DNA of 12,022 nt, taken from assembly GCA_002432195.1 (NCBI GenBank), contig DJGG01000110.1:691-12712 (forward strand), read 5' to 3'. Origin of the DNA: Desulfobacteraceae bacterium UBA5852 (GTDB lineage Bacteria; Desulfobacterota; Desulfobacteria; Desulfobacterales; UBA5852). The notes under the pieces are model-generated. The model was not told the origin of the DNA. It made no database searches and saw only the letters and a program-made list of their open reading frames with translations. This document shows positions 1 through 6,033 of the stretch, piece after piece. Positions within the stretch are counted from its first letter, which is position 1. The number at the start of each line of letters is the position of its first letter. The translations under genes and the position numbers were made by a program.

Positions 1-1
1 C

Positions 2-91
2 GGGAGGGCGGGTGGTCATCGCCGCCGCAAGGGGGAGCTCAGGGCCCTGAGCGGCGCCCTTGGGGATTCGGGGGCCGGCGGATCAACCTGA
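2..91 (+). other. Left-edge sequence; possible C-terminal tail of a plus-strand gene
   Basis: The first 82 bases hold no gene that can be called. On the plus strand one frame stays open from the window edge to a TGA at 89-91, reading a 29-residue Arg/Gly-rich tail. A second frame is open to a TGA at 48-50. Either could be the end of a gene lying to the left, but the fragments are too short to assign. If the first is real, it would overlap the end of the minus-strand gene at 83 by 9 bp, tail to tail. Confidence 0.15.
37..52. repeat. 16-bp perfect palindrome
   Basis: GCTCAGGGCCCTGAGC is its own reverse complement. It lies 31 bp beyond the stop of the minus-strand gene ending at 83. It has no loop and no U-tract on either strand, so it is not a canonical intrinsic terminator. 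It could be a 3' hairpin-forming or protein-binding site, or chance in GC-rich sequence. Confidence 0.4.
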
Positions 92-292
92 CTGGCGCTT
101 GCGGCGGATGACCCGCCCCTGGGAAGCGCTGGCGAACCAACGGCGATTCATTTCCTTCTGCAACATCGCCTGGAGCTCGTCGTTATTTTCATCCCCGCGC
201 AATTTGACGCCCATTTCGCGCAGTTCCGTACGGAGTTCACGGAAGCGGTTGGTTTCCGGGTCCGCCGGACCGCTGTGTGATTCGCGCTTCAT
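83..292 (-). CDS. 69-aa charged protein with a SAP/HeH-like segment, unknown function
   Basis: I chose the ATG at 292 over an upstream in-frame start at 343 because a GGAGG motif sits 8 bases before it. The protein starts MKRESHSGPADPETN and is highly charged and hydrophilic, with no signal peptide or membrane segment. Residues about 16-43 (LRTELREMGVKLRGDENNDEL, roughly) look like a helix-turn-helix of the SAP/HeH type: a helix, an MGVKLRG turn, then a D/E-N-D-EL helix. Such modules often bind nucleic acid. The C-terminus is basic (RVIRRKRQSG). The gene lies 245 bp downstream of the lipoprotein gene, so it probably has its own promoter. The coding call rests on the ribosome-binding site and the amphipathic pattern; the family is not recognised. 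Confidence 0.7.
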   Translation of the reverse strand: MKRESHSGPADPETNRFRELRTELREMGVKLRGDENNDELQAMLQKEMNRRWFASASQGRVIRRKRQSG

Positions 293-463
293 GCTTTTGC
301 CTCCAGATGGGTTGGTGGACGTCTGCCGATCCCCAAAGCCCACCGGTTTCCCGGATCGTCCGGTCCGTTAGAGGGATATACCGCCCGGAGATGGGTCCCT
401 GCCGGCCATGGCCTTCGGCGGATGCCTGGAATACGGTCACCTTCTTCCGCGCGGTCGCCGGAG

Positions 464-493
464 CAGATAGCCGAGGTTGCCCCGGGGCGTCAA
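464..493 (-). promoter_or_regulatory. Candidate sigma-70 promoter for the 69-aa gene
   Basis: On the minus strand TTGACG (488-493, 5 of 6 matches to the -35 consensus) is followed after 18 bases by TATCTG (464-469, a weak -10). The implied leader to the ATG at 292 is about 165 nt. Apart from this and a 10-bp palindrome (479-488), the 293-537 gap shows nothing I can support. Confidence 0.3.
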
Positions 494-537
494 GCAAAAT
501 CCCTCCGGGTCCCCCCTTTCCACGTCCGCGACAGGTC

Positions 538-1095
538 CTACATCGGCTGACCCCGCTCCCACGGGGGGGGTGCGTTGGCCAGGGGCCGCAAGATCGCGGC
601 CATCTCGCTGTAGAGCTCCAGGTGGGTCTGGATCAATTCCCTGGCGCGCTCGATGAGGCCCAGGGCTTCACCGTCCGTGACGAAGGCCTCGAAGACTGCC
701 AGGTAATCCAGCGTGTGGCGGGTGTCCCGTCCGGCGCGCTCCAGGTCCTTGAGCCGCAGGGTGAAGAAATCACTGCGGTGGGAGTCCCGGATGAAATCGG
801 TGATGGACAGCAGTTCCCACTGGAAGAAGGCCGTCCGGCTGGCCTGTTCCACATAGAGGGTCGCGCTGCGGATGTGGCGCATTTCCTCGCCGGGAGCCAG
901 AAGGTAGCACTGGGCCCGGCCATGGAGTTCCTGGCGCACGGTCTCCAGGGCGTGGTAGTTGGCATACAGCGCCTCCACCGGCGCCCTGAGGGCCTGGTGG
1001 TTAGCCGGAGGGCCCGCCGTGGCGCAGGCCGTCAGCCAGATAGCCCCGCCCAAAAGGAGGCCGCACAACCGTTTGGGAGATGGGGTGCTGCGCAT
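538..1095 (-). CDS. Predicted lipoprotein, helical, unknown function
   Basis: The 185-aa product begins with a lipoprotein signal: MRSTPSPKRL, a hydrophobic core (CGLLLGGAIW), then the lipobox LTAC. Lipidation is predicted at Cys24, after which Ala25-Thr26 replace the Asp that would favour inner-membrane retention, so outer-membrane sorting is likely. The mature part looks alpha-helical and rich in aromatic and acidic residues, with no motif I recognise. I chose the ATG at 1095, which is preceded by AAGGTG, because it places the signal peptide at the N-terminus. The longer reading frame from 1278 would overlap the end of pgm and bury the signal. The start is only 37 bp after the pgm stop, so the two genes are probably cotranscribed. 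The link may mean a role in the envelope connected to glucose-1-phosphate use, but this is inference. Confidence 0.85.
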   Translation of the reverse strand: MRSTPSPKRLCGLLLGGAIWLTACATAGPPANHQALRAPVEALYANYHALETVRQELHGRAQCYLLAPGEEMRHIRSATLYVEQASRTAFFQWELLSITDFIRDSHRSDFFTLRLKDLERAGRDTRHTLDYLAVFEAFVTDGEALGLIERARELIQTHLELYSEMAAILRPLANAPPPWERGQPM

Positions 1096-1132
1096 CACCC
1101 ACCTTTTGCCCGCGGCAAGGCGGCCGACGGGG

Positions 1133-2794
1133 TCAATCGACGGCTTCCCGGGCCTGGCGCAGGGCCCGATGAACCAGTTCCTGGGCATCGCTCTGGATCC
1201 GTCGCAGGTGATCCACCCCTCGGAAGCTCTCGGCGTAGATCTTGTAAATGTTTTCGGTACCGGAAGGGCGGGCGGCAAACCAGCCCCCCGTGGAAACCAC
1301 CTTCAGGCCGCCGATGGGCGCGTCGTTGCCCGGTGCCCGGGTGAGGACGGCCGTGATGGGGTCGCCGGCCAACTCGCGCTGGTCCACCTGGGCTGGCGCC
1401 AGCCCGGCCAGCACCCGCTTCGCTTCGGCATCCGCGGGCACGTCCAGGCGCTCGTAAACCGGTTCGCCGAACTTCACGGTAAGCTCCTGGTAGAGCTCCC
1501 CCGGGTTCCGGCCGCTGACGGCCGTCATTTCCGCCGCCAGGAGGTTGAGCAGGATTCCGTCCTTATCCGTGGTCCAGACGCTGCCGTCCCGGCGCAGAAA
1601 GCTCGCGCCGGCGCTCTCCTCGCCGCCGAAGCCCAGTTGGCCGGACCGCAGCCCTTCCACGAACCACTTGAAGCCCACCGGCACCTCGTAGAGGGGACGG
1701 TGCAGTTCCCGGGCCACCCGGTCGAGCATGCTGCTGCTCACCAGGGTCTTGCCCACCGCCAGCTGCGGCGGCCAATCCGGCCGATGCCGAAAAAGGTACC
1801 ACACGGCCGCCGCAAGGTAGTGGTTGGGGTTGAGCAGGCCGTGGGTCGGAGTCACCACGCCGTGCCGGTCGGCGTCCGGATCGTTGCCGAAGGCCAGCGC
1901 AAACCGGTCCTTGAGCTCGATAAGGCGGGCCATGGCATAGGGGGAGGAACAGTCCATGCGGATGACGCCGTCCCGGTCCAGGGTCATGAATCCGAAGGTG
2001 GGATCCACCGTGGGGTTGACCACCTGGATGTCGAGGCGGTGGATCTCGGCGATGGCGCTCCAGAATGCCACCGAGGCCCCCCCCAGGGGGTCGGCGCCGA
2101 TTTTCAGCCCCGCCGCGCGGATGGCCTCCAGATCGATGGCCTGCCCAAGATCCTCCACGTACGGCCGCACGAAGTCCCGGGAATGGGTGGTGCCCGCCCG
2201 CAGGGCCTTCGCATGGGGCATCCGCTGGACATCCCGGTTGCCGGCGGCCAGGAGCGCATTGGCGCGCTCCTCCACCCAGCGGGTCACTGCGGGATCGGCG
2301 GGTCCTCCATGGGGCGGATTGTACTTGAAACCGCCGTCGGACGGGGGGTTGTGGGAGGGGGTGATGACGATCCCATCCGACCACCCGCTCCGGCGGCCAC
2401 GGTTGTGCACGAGAATGGCGTGGGAGATCACCGGCGTGGGCGTGTACCCGCCATTCGGCGCCACCATGGTCTCCACGCCGTTGGCGGCCAGGACCTCCAG
2501 GGCGGTCATGGAGCTCGGCGTCGACAGGGCGTGGGTGTCGCACCCCAGGAAGAGGGGTCCGGAGATGCCGTTCTGGCGGCGGTAATCGCAGATGGCCTGG
2601 GTCACGGCCAGGATGTGGGGCTCGTTGAAGGTCCCCTGCCAGGCGCTCCCCCGGTGCCCCGAGGTGCCAAACGCCAGACGCTGGGAAGGCACGGCGGGGT
2701 CGGGAGCCACCAGAAAATAGCTGCTCACCAGATGGGGGATGTCGATGCGCGCGCTGGGGGGGGCCGGCTGGCCGGCCAGTGGGTGCGTGGTCAT
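1133..2794 (-). CDS. pgm: Phosphoglucomutase (alpha-D-glucose 1,6-phosphomutase)
   Basis: This cytoplasmic enzyme interconverts glucose-1-phosphate and glucose-6-phosphate through a phosphoserine intermediate, linking glycolysis with glycogen, UDP-glucose and cell-envelope sugar synthesis. The 553-aa product follows E. coli Pgm (546 aa) along its whole length. The KFGTSGHRGS-like start appears as AFGTSGHRGS at 41-50. The active-site loop TPSHNP contains the catalytic Ser147. The Mg-binding loop DPDADRHG has Asp305, Asp307 and Asp309. The sugar-specificity loop GFGGEESAG is at 388-396 and the phosphate-binding loop ARPSGTE at 508-514. All key residues are intact. The ATG at 2794 has AGGAGG 8 bases upstream (2803-2808) and matches the E. 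coli N-terminus; the 56 residues of open frame further upstream are Pro/Gly-rich and not part of the enzyme. It lies 130 bp after the rubrerythrin-like gene and 37 bp before a lipoprotein gene. Confidence 0.97.
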   Translation of the reverse strand: MTTHPLAGQPAPPSARIDIPHLVSSYFLVAPDPAVPSQRLAFGTSGHRGSAWQGTFNEPHILAVTQAICDYRRQNGISGPLFLGCDTHALSTPSSMTALEVLAANGVETMVAPNGGYTPTPVISHAILVHNRGRRSGWSDGIVITPSHNPPSDGGFKYNPPHGGPADPAVTRWVEERANALLAAGNRDVQRMPHAKALRAGTTHSRDFVRPYVEDLGQAIDLEAIRAAGLKIGADPLGGASVAFWSAIAEIHRLDIQVVNPTVDPTFGFMTLDRDGVIRMDCSSPYAMARLIELKDRFALAFGNDPDADRHGVVTPTHGLLNPNHYLAAAVWYLFRHRPDWPPQLAVGKTLVSSSMLDRVARELHRPLYEVPVGFKWFVEGLRSGQLGFGGEESAGASFLRRDGSVWTTDKDGILLNLLAAEMTAVSGRNPGELYQELTVKFGEPVYERLDVPADAEAKRVLAGLAPAQVDQRELAGDPITAVLTRAPGNDAPIGGLKVVSTGGWFAARPSGTENIYKIYAESFRGVDHLRRIQSDAQELVHRALRQAREAVD

Positions 2795-2837
2795 GGAAGC
2801 GGCCTCCTGGCTGCAAAGGGTCACGCCGGACGGGTTT

Positions 2838-2853
2838 CCCCGGCCGGCCGGGG
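2838..2853. repeat. 16-bp perfect GC palindrome upstream of pgm
   Basis: CCCCGGCCGGCCGGGG, its own reverse complement, lies between the rubrerythrin-like gene and pgm, 44 bp before the pgm ATG. There is no U-tract. It could fold as a hairpin in a read-through transcript or be a composition effect. Confidence 0.35.
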
Positions 2854-2924
2854 CCCTGGGGGGCGGCCCCGCCAGTGGACCGCCCGGTGGGCACACGGGC
2901 GGCAACTTCTCTGGAGCCTCGGCC

Positions 2925-3395
2925 TCATCCGCCGGCGGTTTGGGGGAAGGCCGTGTTGGCATACAGGTACTCCATCTTCTCCTTGTGCTTCAATTCCTCG
3001 TTGGCGATCTTGAGAAGCATCTCCCGGACCGTGTCCCCCTCATCGTATAGGGCGCCCATTTCGCTGTAAAAGCGGTAGGAGCGCATCTCACGGTGGGAGG
3101 CCAGCAGAAAGACATCTTCGCTGCGCATGTCGGTCTTCAGGTCCGGCTCTTCCAGATGCTCGGCAATCTTGTACAGGACGACGTCCGTGAAGCGCAGGCT
3201 TTCCGGCCCCTTTCCGCTGCGGCGGAACTCCTCCAGGAAGGCCCGGTGCTTCTGCTCCTCCGTGGCGATCCAGGCGATGGTCTCCCGGGCGGCGGGCTCC
3301 GCCACGCGGCCGGAAAGTTCGGTGTAGAAGGCGAAAGCGTCCTTTTCGCGACGGATGGCGATCTCGATGAGTTCCGCGAGGCGTTGCTCCTTCAT
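2925..3395 (-). CDS. Rubrerythrin-like ferritin-fold diiron protein, no rubredoxin domain
   Basis: The 156-aa protein is a ferritin-like four-helix bundle with an internal two-fold repeat. Helix 1 has EKDAFAFY (Glu17), helix 2 EEQKH (Glu46/Glu47, His50), helix 3 EMRSYRFY (Glu103) and helix 4 EELKH (Glu133/Glu134, His137). Each half thus carries the E-x5-FY and E-E-x-K-H ligand patterns of a di-iron carboxylate site. Classical rubrerythrins reduce hydrogen peroxide using a C-terminal rubredoxin Fe(Cys)4 domain; here the chain ends in TAFPQTAGG with no cysteine pairs, so any electron donor must be a separate protein. A role in peroxide or iron handling is inferred from the family. The ATG at 3395 is preceded by AAGGA about 10 bases upstream. 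It is cytoplasmic, with no signal peptide. The gene lies upstream of pgm on the same strand, with no obvious functional link. Confidence 0.88.
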   Translation of the reverse strand: MKEQRLAELIEIAIRREKDAFAFYTELSGRVAEPAARETIAWIATEEQKHRAFLEEFRRSGKGPESLRFTDVVLYKIAEHLEEPDLKTDMRSEDVFLLASHREMRSYRFYSEMGALYDEGDTVREMLLKIANEELKHKEKMEYLYANTAFPQTAGG

Positions 3396-3465
3396 GACGC
3401 GGTCATCCTTTCGGGTTGAGGCCGACCGCCAGTCTCCGGGCGCAGCGCCGGCCGGTGCGGGTCAC

Positions 3466-3484
3466 GCCGCCCGGGTCGGGCGGC
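3466..3484 (-). repeat. Strong 8-bp-stem hairpin between unknown gene and rubrerythrin-like gene
   Basis: On the minus strand GCCGCCCG-ACC-CGGGCGGC gives an 8-bp perfect GC stem with a 3-base loop, starting 17 bp after the stop of the 117-aa gene. It lacks a U-tract. It may be a weak or Rho-assisted 3' end for the upstream gene. If the candidate promoter at 3499-3527 is used, it would instead be a 5' leader hairpin for the rubrerythrin-like gene. Confidence 0.45.
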
Positions 3485-3498
3485 ACGGGCAATTGAGT

Positions 3499-3527
3499 AC
3501 ATTAACCATCGGCGGACGCCCTGGCAA
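3499..3527 (-). promoter_or_regulatory. Candidate sigma-70 promoter for the rubrerythrin-like gene
   Basis: On the minus strand TTGCCA (3522-3527, 5 of 6 to the -35 consensus), a 17-base spacer and TAATGT (3499-3504, 3 of 6 to the -10) lie over the last codons of the upstream gene. This is one of the few AT-rich spots nearby. The predicted leader is about 95 nt and contains the hairpin at 3466-3484. Confidence 0.33.
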
Positions 3528-3855
3528 CGCATGGGGCGGCCGGCCCAGCCCCCCGCCCCAGGATCACGGTGATGGGACGGCGGCGGACGCCAACCAGCAG
3601 ACGCAGCTGGAGCCCCTCGGGACCCGCGCTCACCAGCAGCCCCGCCAGGTGGCCGTCAAAACCCCCCACCAGGGTTTCCAGGCGGGCCAGCAGGGCACCG
3701 ACTTCCCCATTTGCCTCGACGGGGCAGCCGTGCCTGCCGCCCGCGGACGGGAGCAGGGCTTGTCCGCAGGCGCCCGCTACGGCAGCCTGCAGGCGCTCCC
3801 GCAGGAAGGACGGCCGCCCGAACAGGCCCACGGCGGCGATGTGACGGCCGGGCAT
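3502..3855 (-). CDS. 117-aa protein of unknown function
   Basis: I chose the ATG at 3855 because GGAGG lies 5 bases upstream (3861-3865); the frame extends to 3942 without a better start. The protein begins MPGRHIAAVGLFGRPSFLRE. It then alternates a helical region (RERLQAAVAGACGQALL) with a Gly-rich loop (PSAGGRHGCPVEANG), a second helix (EVGALLARLETLVGGFDGHL) and two short beta-like stretches ending VRRRPITVILGRG. This alpha-beta pattern suggests a small folded cytoplasmic domain. Cysteines are at 30, 44 and 109, with no clear metal motif. No family was recognised. It follows the 56-aa gene by 55 bp on the same strand, suggesting cotranscription. Long open frames on the opposite strand make the coding call less certain; the ribosome-binding site and neighbour spacing favour this strand. 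Confidence 0.55.
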   Translation of the reverse strand: MPGRHIAAVGLFGRPSFLRERLQAAVAGACGQALLPSAGGRHGCPVEANGEVGALLARLETLVGGFDGHLAGLLVSAGPEGLQLRLLVGVRRRPITVILGRGAGPAAPCVARASADG

Positions 3856-3910
3856 GGGATCCTCCCCATGCCCCGCCGCTCCCGTGGCATCGCCTTGGGC
3901 GGGGATTGCC

Positions 3911-4081
3911 TCAGGCCACGGCGGTCTCGTTGAAAAACGCATCGGCCTCCTCGAGGCTGTCGAAGATCAGCCACTCGCGCCGGATCAATCCCCCGCGGTG
4001 CCGGCGGGTCCGCTCGATCATGGTTCCACCGTGATACTCCAACGTTTCGCTGTAATCGGGGGTGTCGGCTTGCCGGGTCAT
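3911..4081 (-). CDS. 56-aa small protein of unknown function
   Basis: I chose the ATG at 4081 because GGGAGG stands 5 bases before it (4087-4092); codons further upstream look non-coding. The protein begins MTRQADTPDYSETLEYHGGT and is hydrophilic, with a basic middle (IERTRRHRGGLIRRE). It ends in a beta-strand then helix pattern (WLIFDSLEEADAFFNETAVA). The strand-helix end, with D-S-L-E-E-A at the helix start, looks like half of a small ferredoxin-like fold and might work as a dimer, but this is speculative. There is no signal peptide or membrane segment. It is the first gene of the leftward group and is divergent from the WYL regulator across 312 bp, so that regulator may control it. Confidence 0.65.
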   Translation of the reverse strand: MTRQADTPDYSETLEYHGGTMIERTRRHRGGLIRREWLIFDSLEEADAFFNETAVA

Positions 4082-4164
4082 GTGCGCCTCCCTTCCAGAT
4101 AATGGGAAATCCAACCCCAGGCGGCCGAACCCACGCCCGGGATGATGACCGCATACCACGCGTT

Positions 4165-4183
4165 TGTGACAGATACGGTCACA
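4165..4183. promoter_or_regulatory. Inverted repeat TGTGAC-N7-GTCACA, candidate operator
   Basis: A perfect 6-bp inverted repeat with a 7-base centre lies 84 bp upstream of the leftward 56-aa gene and 211 bp upstream of the regulator. The half-site resembles the CRP half-site, but the core is TGTGA-N9-TCACA rather than TGTGA-N6-TCACA, so CRP is unlikely. It could bind the adjacent WYL regulator or another dimeric factor. Confidence 0.4.
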
Positions 4184-4249
4184 GGCACCGGCATTTTTTA
4201 GGGATCCCCATCCGGCAGGCCCACGGCGCCGGAGTGGTGCCGCAATCGG

Positions 4250-4278
4250 TTTACAGGCCCTGGCGGGCCTGTTAGACA
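4250..4278 (+). promoter_or_regulatory. Candidate promoter of the WYL regulator, operator in its spacer
   Basis: TTTACA (4250-4255, 5 of 6 to the -35 consensus), a 17-base spacer and TAGACA (4273-4278, 3 of 6 to the -10) point toward the regulator. Between and overlapping them lies the perfect inverted repeat ACAGGCCC-TGGC-GGGCCTGT (4253-4272). A dimeric protein bound there would cover the spacer, a classic position for repression, or for activation by DNA distortion. Autoregulation by the downstream WYL protein is the simplest inference. Confidence 0.5.
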
Positions 4279-4291
4279 GTGTCCAGCCCCC

Positions 4292-4307
4292 CCGGGAGGT
4301 GTCCCGG
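4292..4307. repeat. Inverted repeat CCGGGA-GGTG-TCCCGG downstream of the candidate start site
   Basis: A perfect 6-bp stem with a 4-base loop lies about 85 bp before the regulator ATG, in the predicted 5' leader. It may be a leader hairpin or a further binding site. GC composition makes chance possible. Confidence 0.3.
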
Positions 4308-4393
4308 AGGAAGGCGCCTCCTGCCCGCGATGGGGGCGGGGGGTTGTTGCTCCGGGTAGCGGGACGCTATCTCAGGCGGTCAAGGAGGCGATC

Positions 4394-5395
4394 ATGGCTC
4401 GGGGGGATCAACTCGCACGTCAGTGGACCATCATCCAGACCCTCATGCACTCCCGGCTGGGGCACACCCCCGGGGAACTGGCCGCGGCCCTGGGCTGCCA
4501 CTCCCGCACGGTCTACCGCGACCTGGACGCCCTCCAGGCCGCCGGCTTCCCCGTGTGCACCGACCGCGCCGACGGGCACTCCCGCTGGCAGTTCATGGAA
4601 GGCGCCCGACACCCCCTGCCCCTGCCCCTCAGCCTGACCGAAATGATGGCGCTCTACTTCAGCCGGGGCGTACTGGGAAGCCTCCGGCACACCCCTTTTC
4701 ACGCGGCCATCGAATCGCTGCTGCAGAAGGTCGAGGCCACCCTTCCCACCACGCACCGTGACGACCTGTCGGCCTTCGAGCGGCGCCTCACCGTCAACCC
4801 GGGGCCGCACCGCGATCGAGAGCCCCAGGATCCGGTTTTCGACGCCCTGAACCGCTGCATGGCCGCCCGCTGCTACGCCCGCATGGCGTATTTCACCATG
4901 AGCCGGCAGGCGCATACCCAGCGCAAGATCGCTCCGCTGCGCCTCTGGTTTTTCGACGGCACCTTTTACCTCATCGCTTACTGCACCGCACGCCGCGATA
5001 TCCGCATCTTCGCCCTGGACCGCATCCAGGACCTGGAGGTCACGAGGGAACCCTTCGAGCTGCCGCCCCACCTGGAGCCCGATCGCGCACTGGAGGCGAG
5101 CTTCGGCGTTTTCCGGGGCGCACCCGTGAACGTGCGGGTGGTATTCGCCGCGCCGGTCGCGGGTTATATCCGGGAGCGCATCTGGCACCCTTCCCAGCGC
5201 CTGAGCGACCTGGACGACGGGTCCGTGGTTTTCGAGGCCCAGGTGGCGGGAACCGAGGAGATCAAGCACTGGATTCTGCGCTGGGGGAAACACGCCCGGG
5301 TGCTGGCGCCCGCCGGCCTGCAGGCGGCGGTGCGGGAGGAGGTGCAGGCCTTGTGGAGGATCTATCGGCCTGTGGATGCGCCTGACCCCGGCTGA
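4394..5395 (+). CDS. WYL-domain transcriptional regulator (HTH-WYL-WCX, YafY/DeoR type)
   Basis: This 333-aa cytoplasmic DNA-binding protein has the standard three-part architecture. Residues about 8-65 form a winged helix: ARQWTIIQTLMHSR, then TPGELAAALGCHSRTVYRDLDALQAAGFPV, where SRTVYRDLDAL is the recognition helix. Residues about 150-222 form the WYL domain, with APLRLWFFDGTFYLIAYC followed by RDIRIFALDRIQDL; the name motif W-Y-L appears here as F-Y-L (191-193). Residues about 243-325 form the C-terminal WCX domain. WYL domains sense ligands such as nucleotides or single-stranded DNA; the ligand here is unknown. AAGGAGG (4382-4388) 5 bases before the ATG fixes the start. The length is normal. 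It is divergent from the 56-aa gene and convergent with the Nudix-methyltransferase pair, so its targets are not obvious from position. The inverted repeat in its own candidate promoter suggests autoregulation. Confidence 0.93.
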   Translation: MARGDQLARQWTIIQTLMHSRLGHTPGELAAALGCHSRTVYRDLDALQAAGFPVCTDRADGHSRWQFMEGARHPLPLPLSLTEMMALYFSRGVLGSLRHTPFHAAIESLLQKVEATLPTTHRDDLSAFERRLTVNPGPHRDREPQDPVFDALNRCMAARCYARMAYFTMSRQAHTQRKIAPLRLWFFDGTFYLIAYCTARRDIRIFALDRIQDLEVTREPFELPPHLEPDRALEASFGVFRGAPVNVRVVFAAPVAGYIRERIWHPSQRLSDLDDGSVVFEAQVAGTEEIKHWILRWGKHARVLAPAGLQAAVREEVQALWRIYRPVDAPDPG

Positions 5396-5440
5396 CGGGC
5401 GCACCACAGGGGGGCGCGTCCCGCCGGTGCCATCGGATCC

Positions 5441-5998
5441 TCAAAACGGACGGCGGGCCACCAGGGTGGCGATCCTCGAGGGGGCTGCGGGATCCCGGCT
5501 GGGCCGTTCCCGGTAGTGGACCTCGTTCAGGCGCGCAAATGCCTGGCGCAACTCGCCGGGCCGCAGCAGGTGGTCTTCCCGGAAGCGCCCTCCTCCGGTG
5601 CCTTCGGGCCCCAGAAGGTAGGTCTCGAAAATCAGGAGACCGCCGGGAGCCAGCCCCTCCTCCATCATGGGGAACAGAGCGCGGTTGAGGTAGCGGATGT
5701 TGAGAATCAGGTGGAAGAAAGCGCGGGGCATGGAAAAAACATCCAGATCGGCGCAGACCAACTGGACCCGCGCCGGCCGCGGCCGGCAGCGGCGCAGAGC
5801 CACATCGGCGATGTCCACCCCCAGCACCAGAAAGCCGCGCCGGGCTAGGTAGAGCGCGTTGCGCCCGTTGCCGCAGGCCAGATCCAGAACCCGCCGTCCG
5901 GGGGCCAGGCCGTGGTAGGCCTTGACCACCGCACTGGGGGTGGGGGGGAAGGCCTTCACCCCGTGCTTGCGATTCCAGTGCTGCCGGTCCTCGCGCAT
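5441..5998 (-). CDS. Small SAM-dependent class I methyltransferase (TehB-like)
   Basis: The 185-aa cytoplasmic enzyme has the class I Rossmann pattern. Motif I VLDLACGNGRNALYLA (37-52) is the SAM-binding glycine loop. The acidic residue ending strand 2 is in LGVDIADVAL (Asp62), contacting the ribose. The post-strand-3 site is CADLDVFSM (82-90) and strand 4 is in FHLILNIRYLNRALFP (95-110). Strand 5 is GGLLIFETY (119-127). The closest look-alikes are TehB/UbiE-type small-molecule methyltransferases; the substrate cannot be told. The ATG at 5998 is preceded by GGGAGAAGG. It begins 35 bp after the Nudix stop, so the two genes are very likely cotranscribed. No C-terminal substrate domain is present. 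Confidence 0.87.
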   Translation of the reverse strand: MREDRQHWNRKHGVKAFPPTPSAVVKAYHGLAPGRRVLDLACGNGRNALYLARRGFLVLGVDIADVALRRCRPRPARVQLVCADLDVFSMPRAFFHLILNIRYLNRALFPMMEEGLAPGGLLIFETYLLGPEGTGGGRFREDHLLRPGELRQAFARLNEVHYRERPSRDPAAPSRIATLVARRPF

Positions 5999-6033
5999 GG
6001 CGACCTTCTCCCTTGGGGCGCCGGCGGCGCCTC

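Larger units (their letters stand above)
4082..4393. other. 312-bp divergent intergenic region with inverted repeats
   Basis: This stretch separates the leftward 56-aa gene from the rightward WYL regulator. No gene is supported in it. It contains three separate perfect inverted repeats (4165-4183, 4253-4272 and 4292-4307) and a short T-run (4194-4199). A candidate promoter for the regulator lies at 4250-4278. No convincing leftward promoter was found. Confidence 0.7.

Noticed and set aside
237..497. 86-aa open frame on the minus strand in the 293-537 gap
   Set aside because: It overlaps the 69-aa gene in another frame, has a Pro/Arg/Gly-rich composition and shows no ribosome-binding site that I could support.
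277..1344. 355-aa open frame on the plus strand
   Set aside because: It is antisense to the lipoprotein gene and the end of pgm, and has no supporting start signal or domain.
959..3013. 684-aa open frame on the plus strand
   Set aside because: It lies antisense to pgm, which matches a known enzyme along its whole length. The translation is Gly/Arg/Pro/His-rich without any domain, as expected for the complement of GC-rich coding DNA.
3355..3933. 192-aa open frame on the plus strand
   Set aside because: It overlaps the rubrerythrin-like start and the 117-aa gene. Its sequence is Gln/Gly/Pro-rich and low in pattern, while the minus-strand genes have good ribosome-binding sites.
4165..4183. CRP binding site
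   Set aside because: The half-sites fit, but the spacing is 9 bases instead of 6 between TGTGA and TCACA.
5396..5440. Bidirectional terminator between the WYL regulator and the methyltransferase
   Set aside because: The 45-bp convergent gap has no clean stem followed by a U-tract on either strand.
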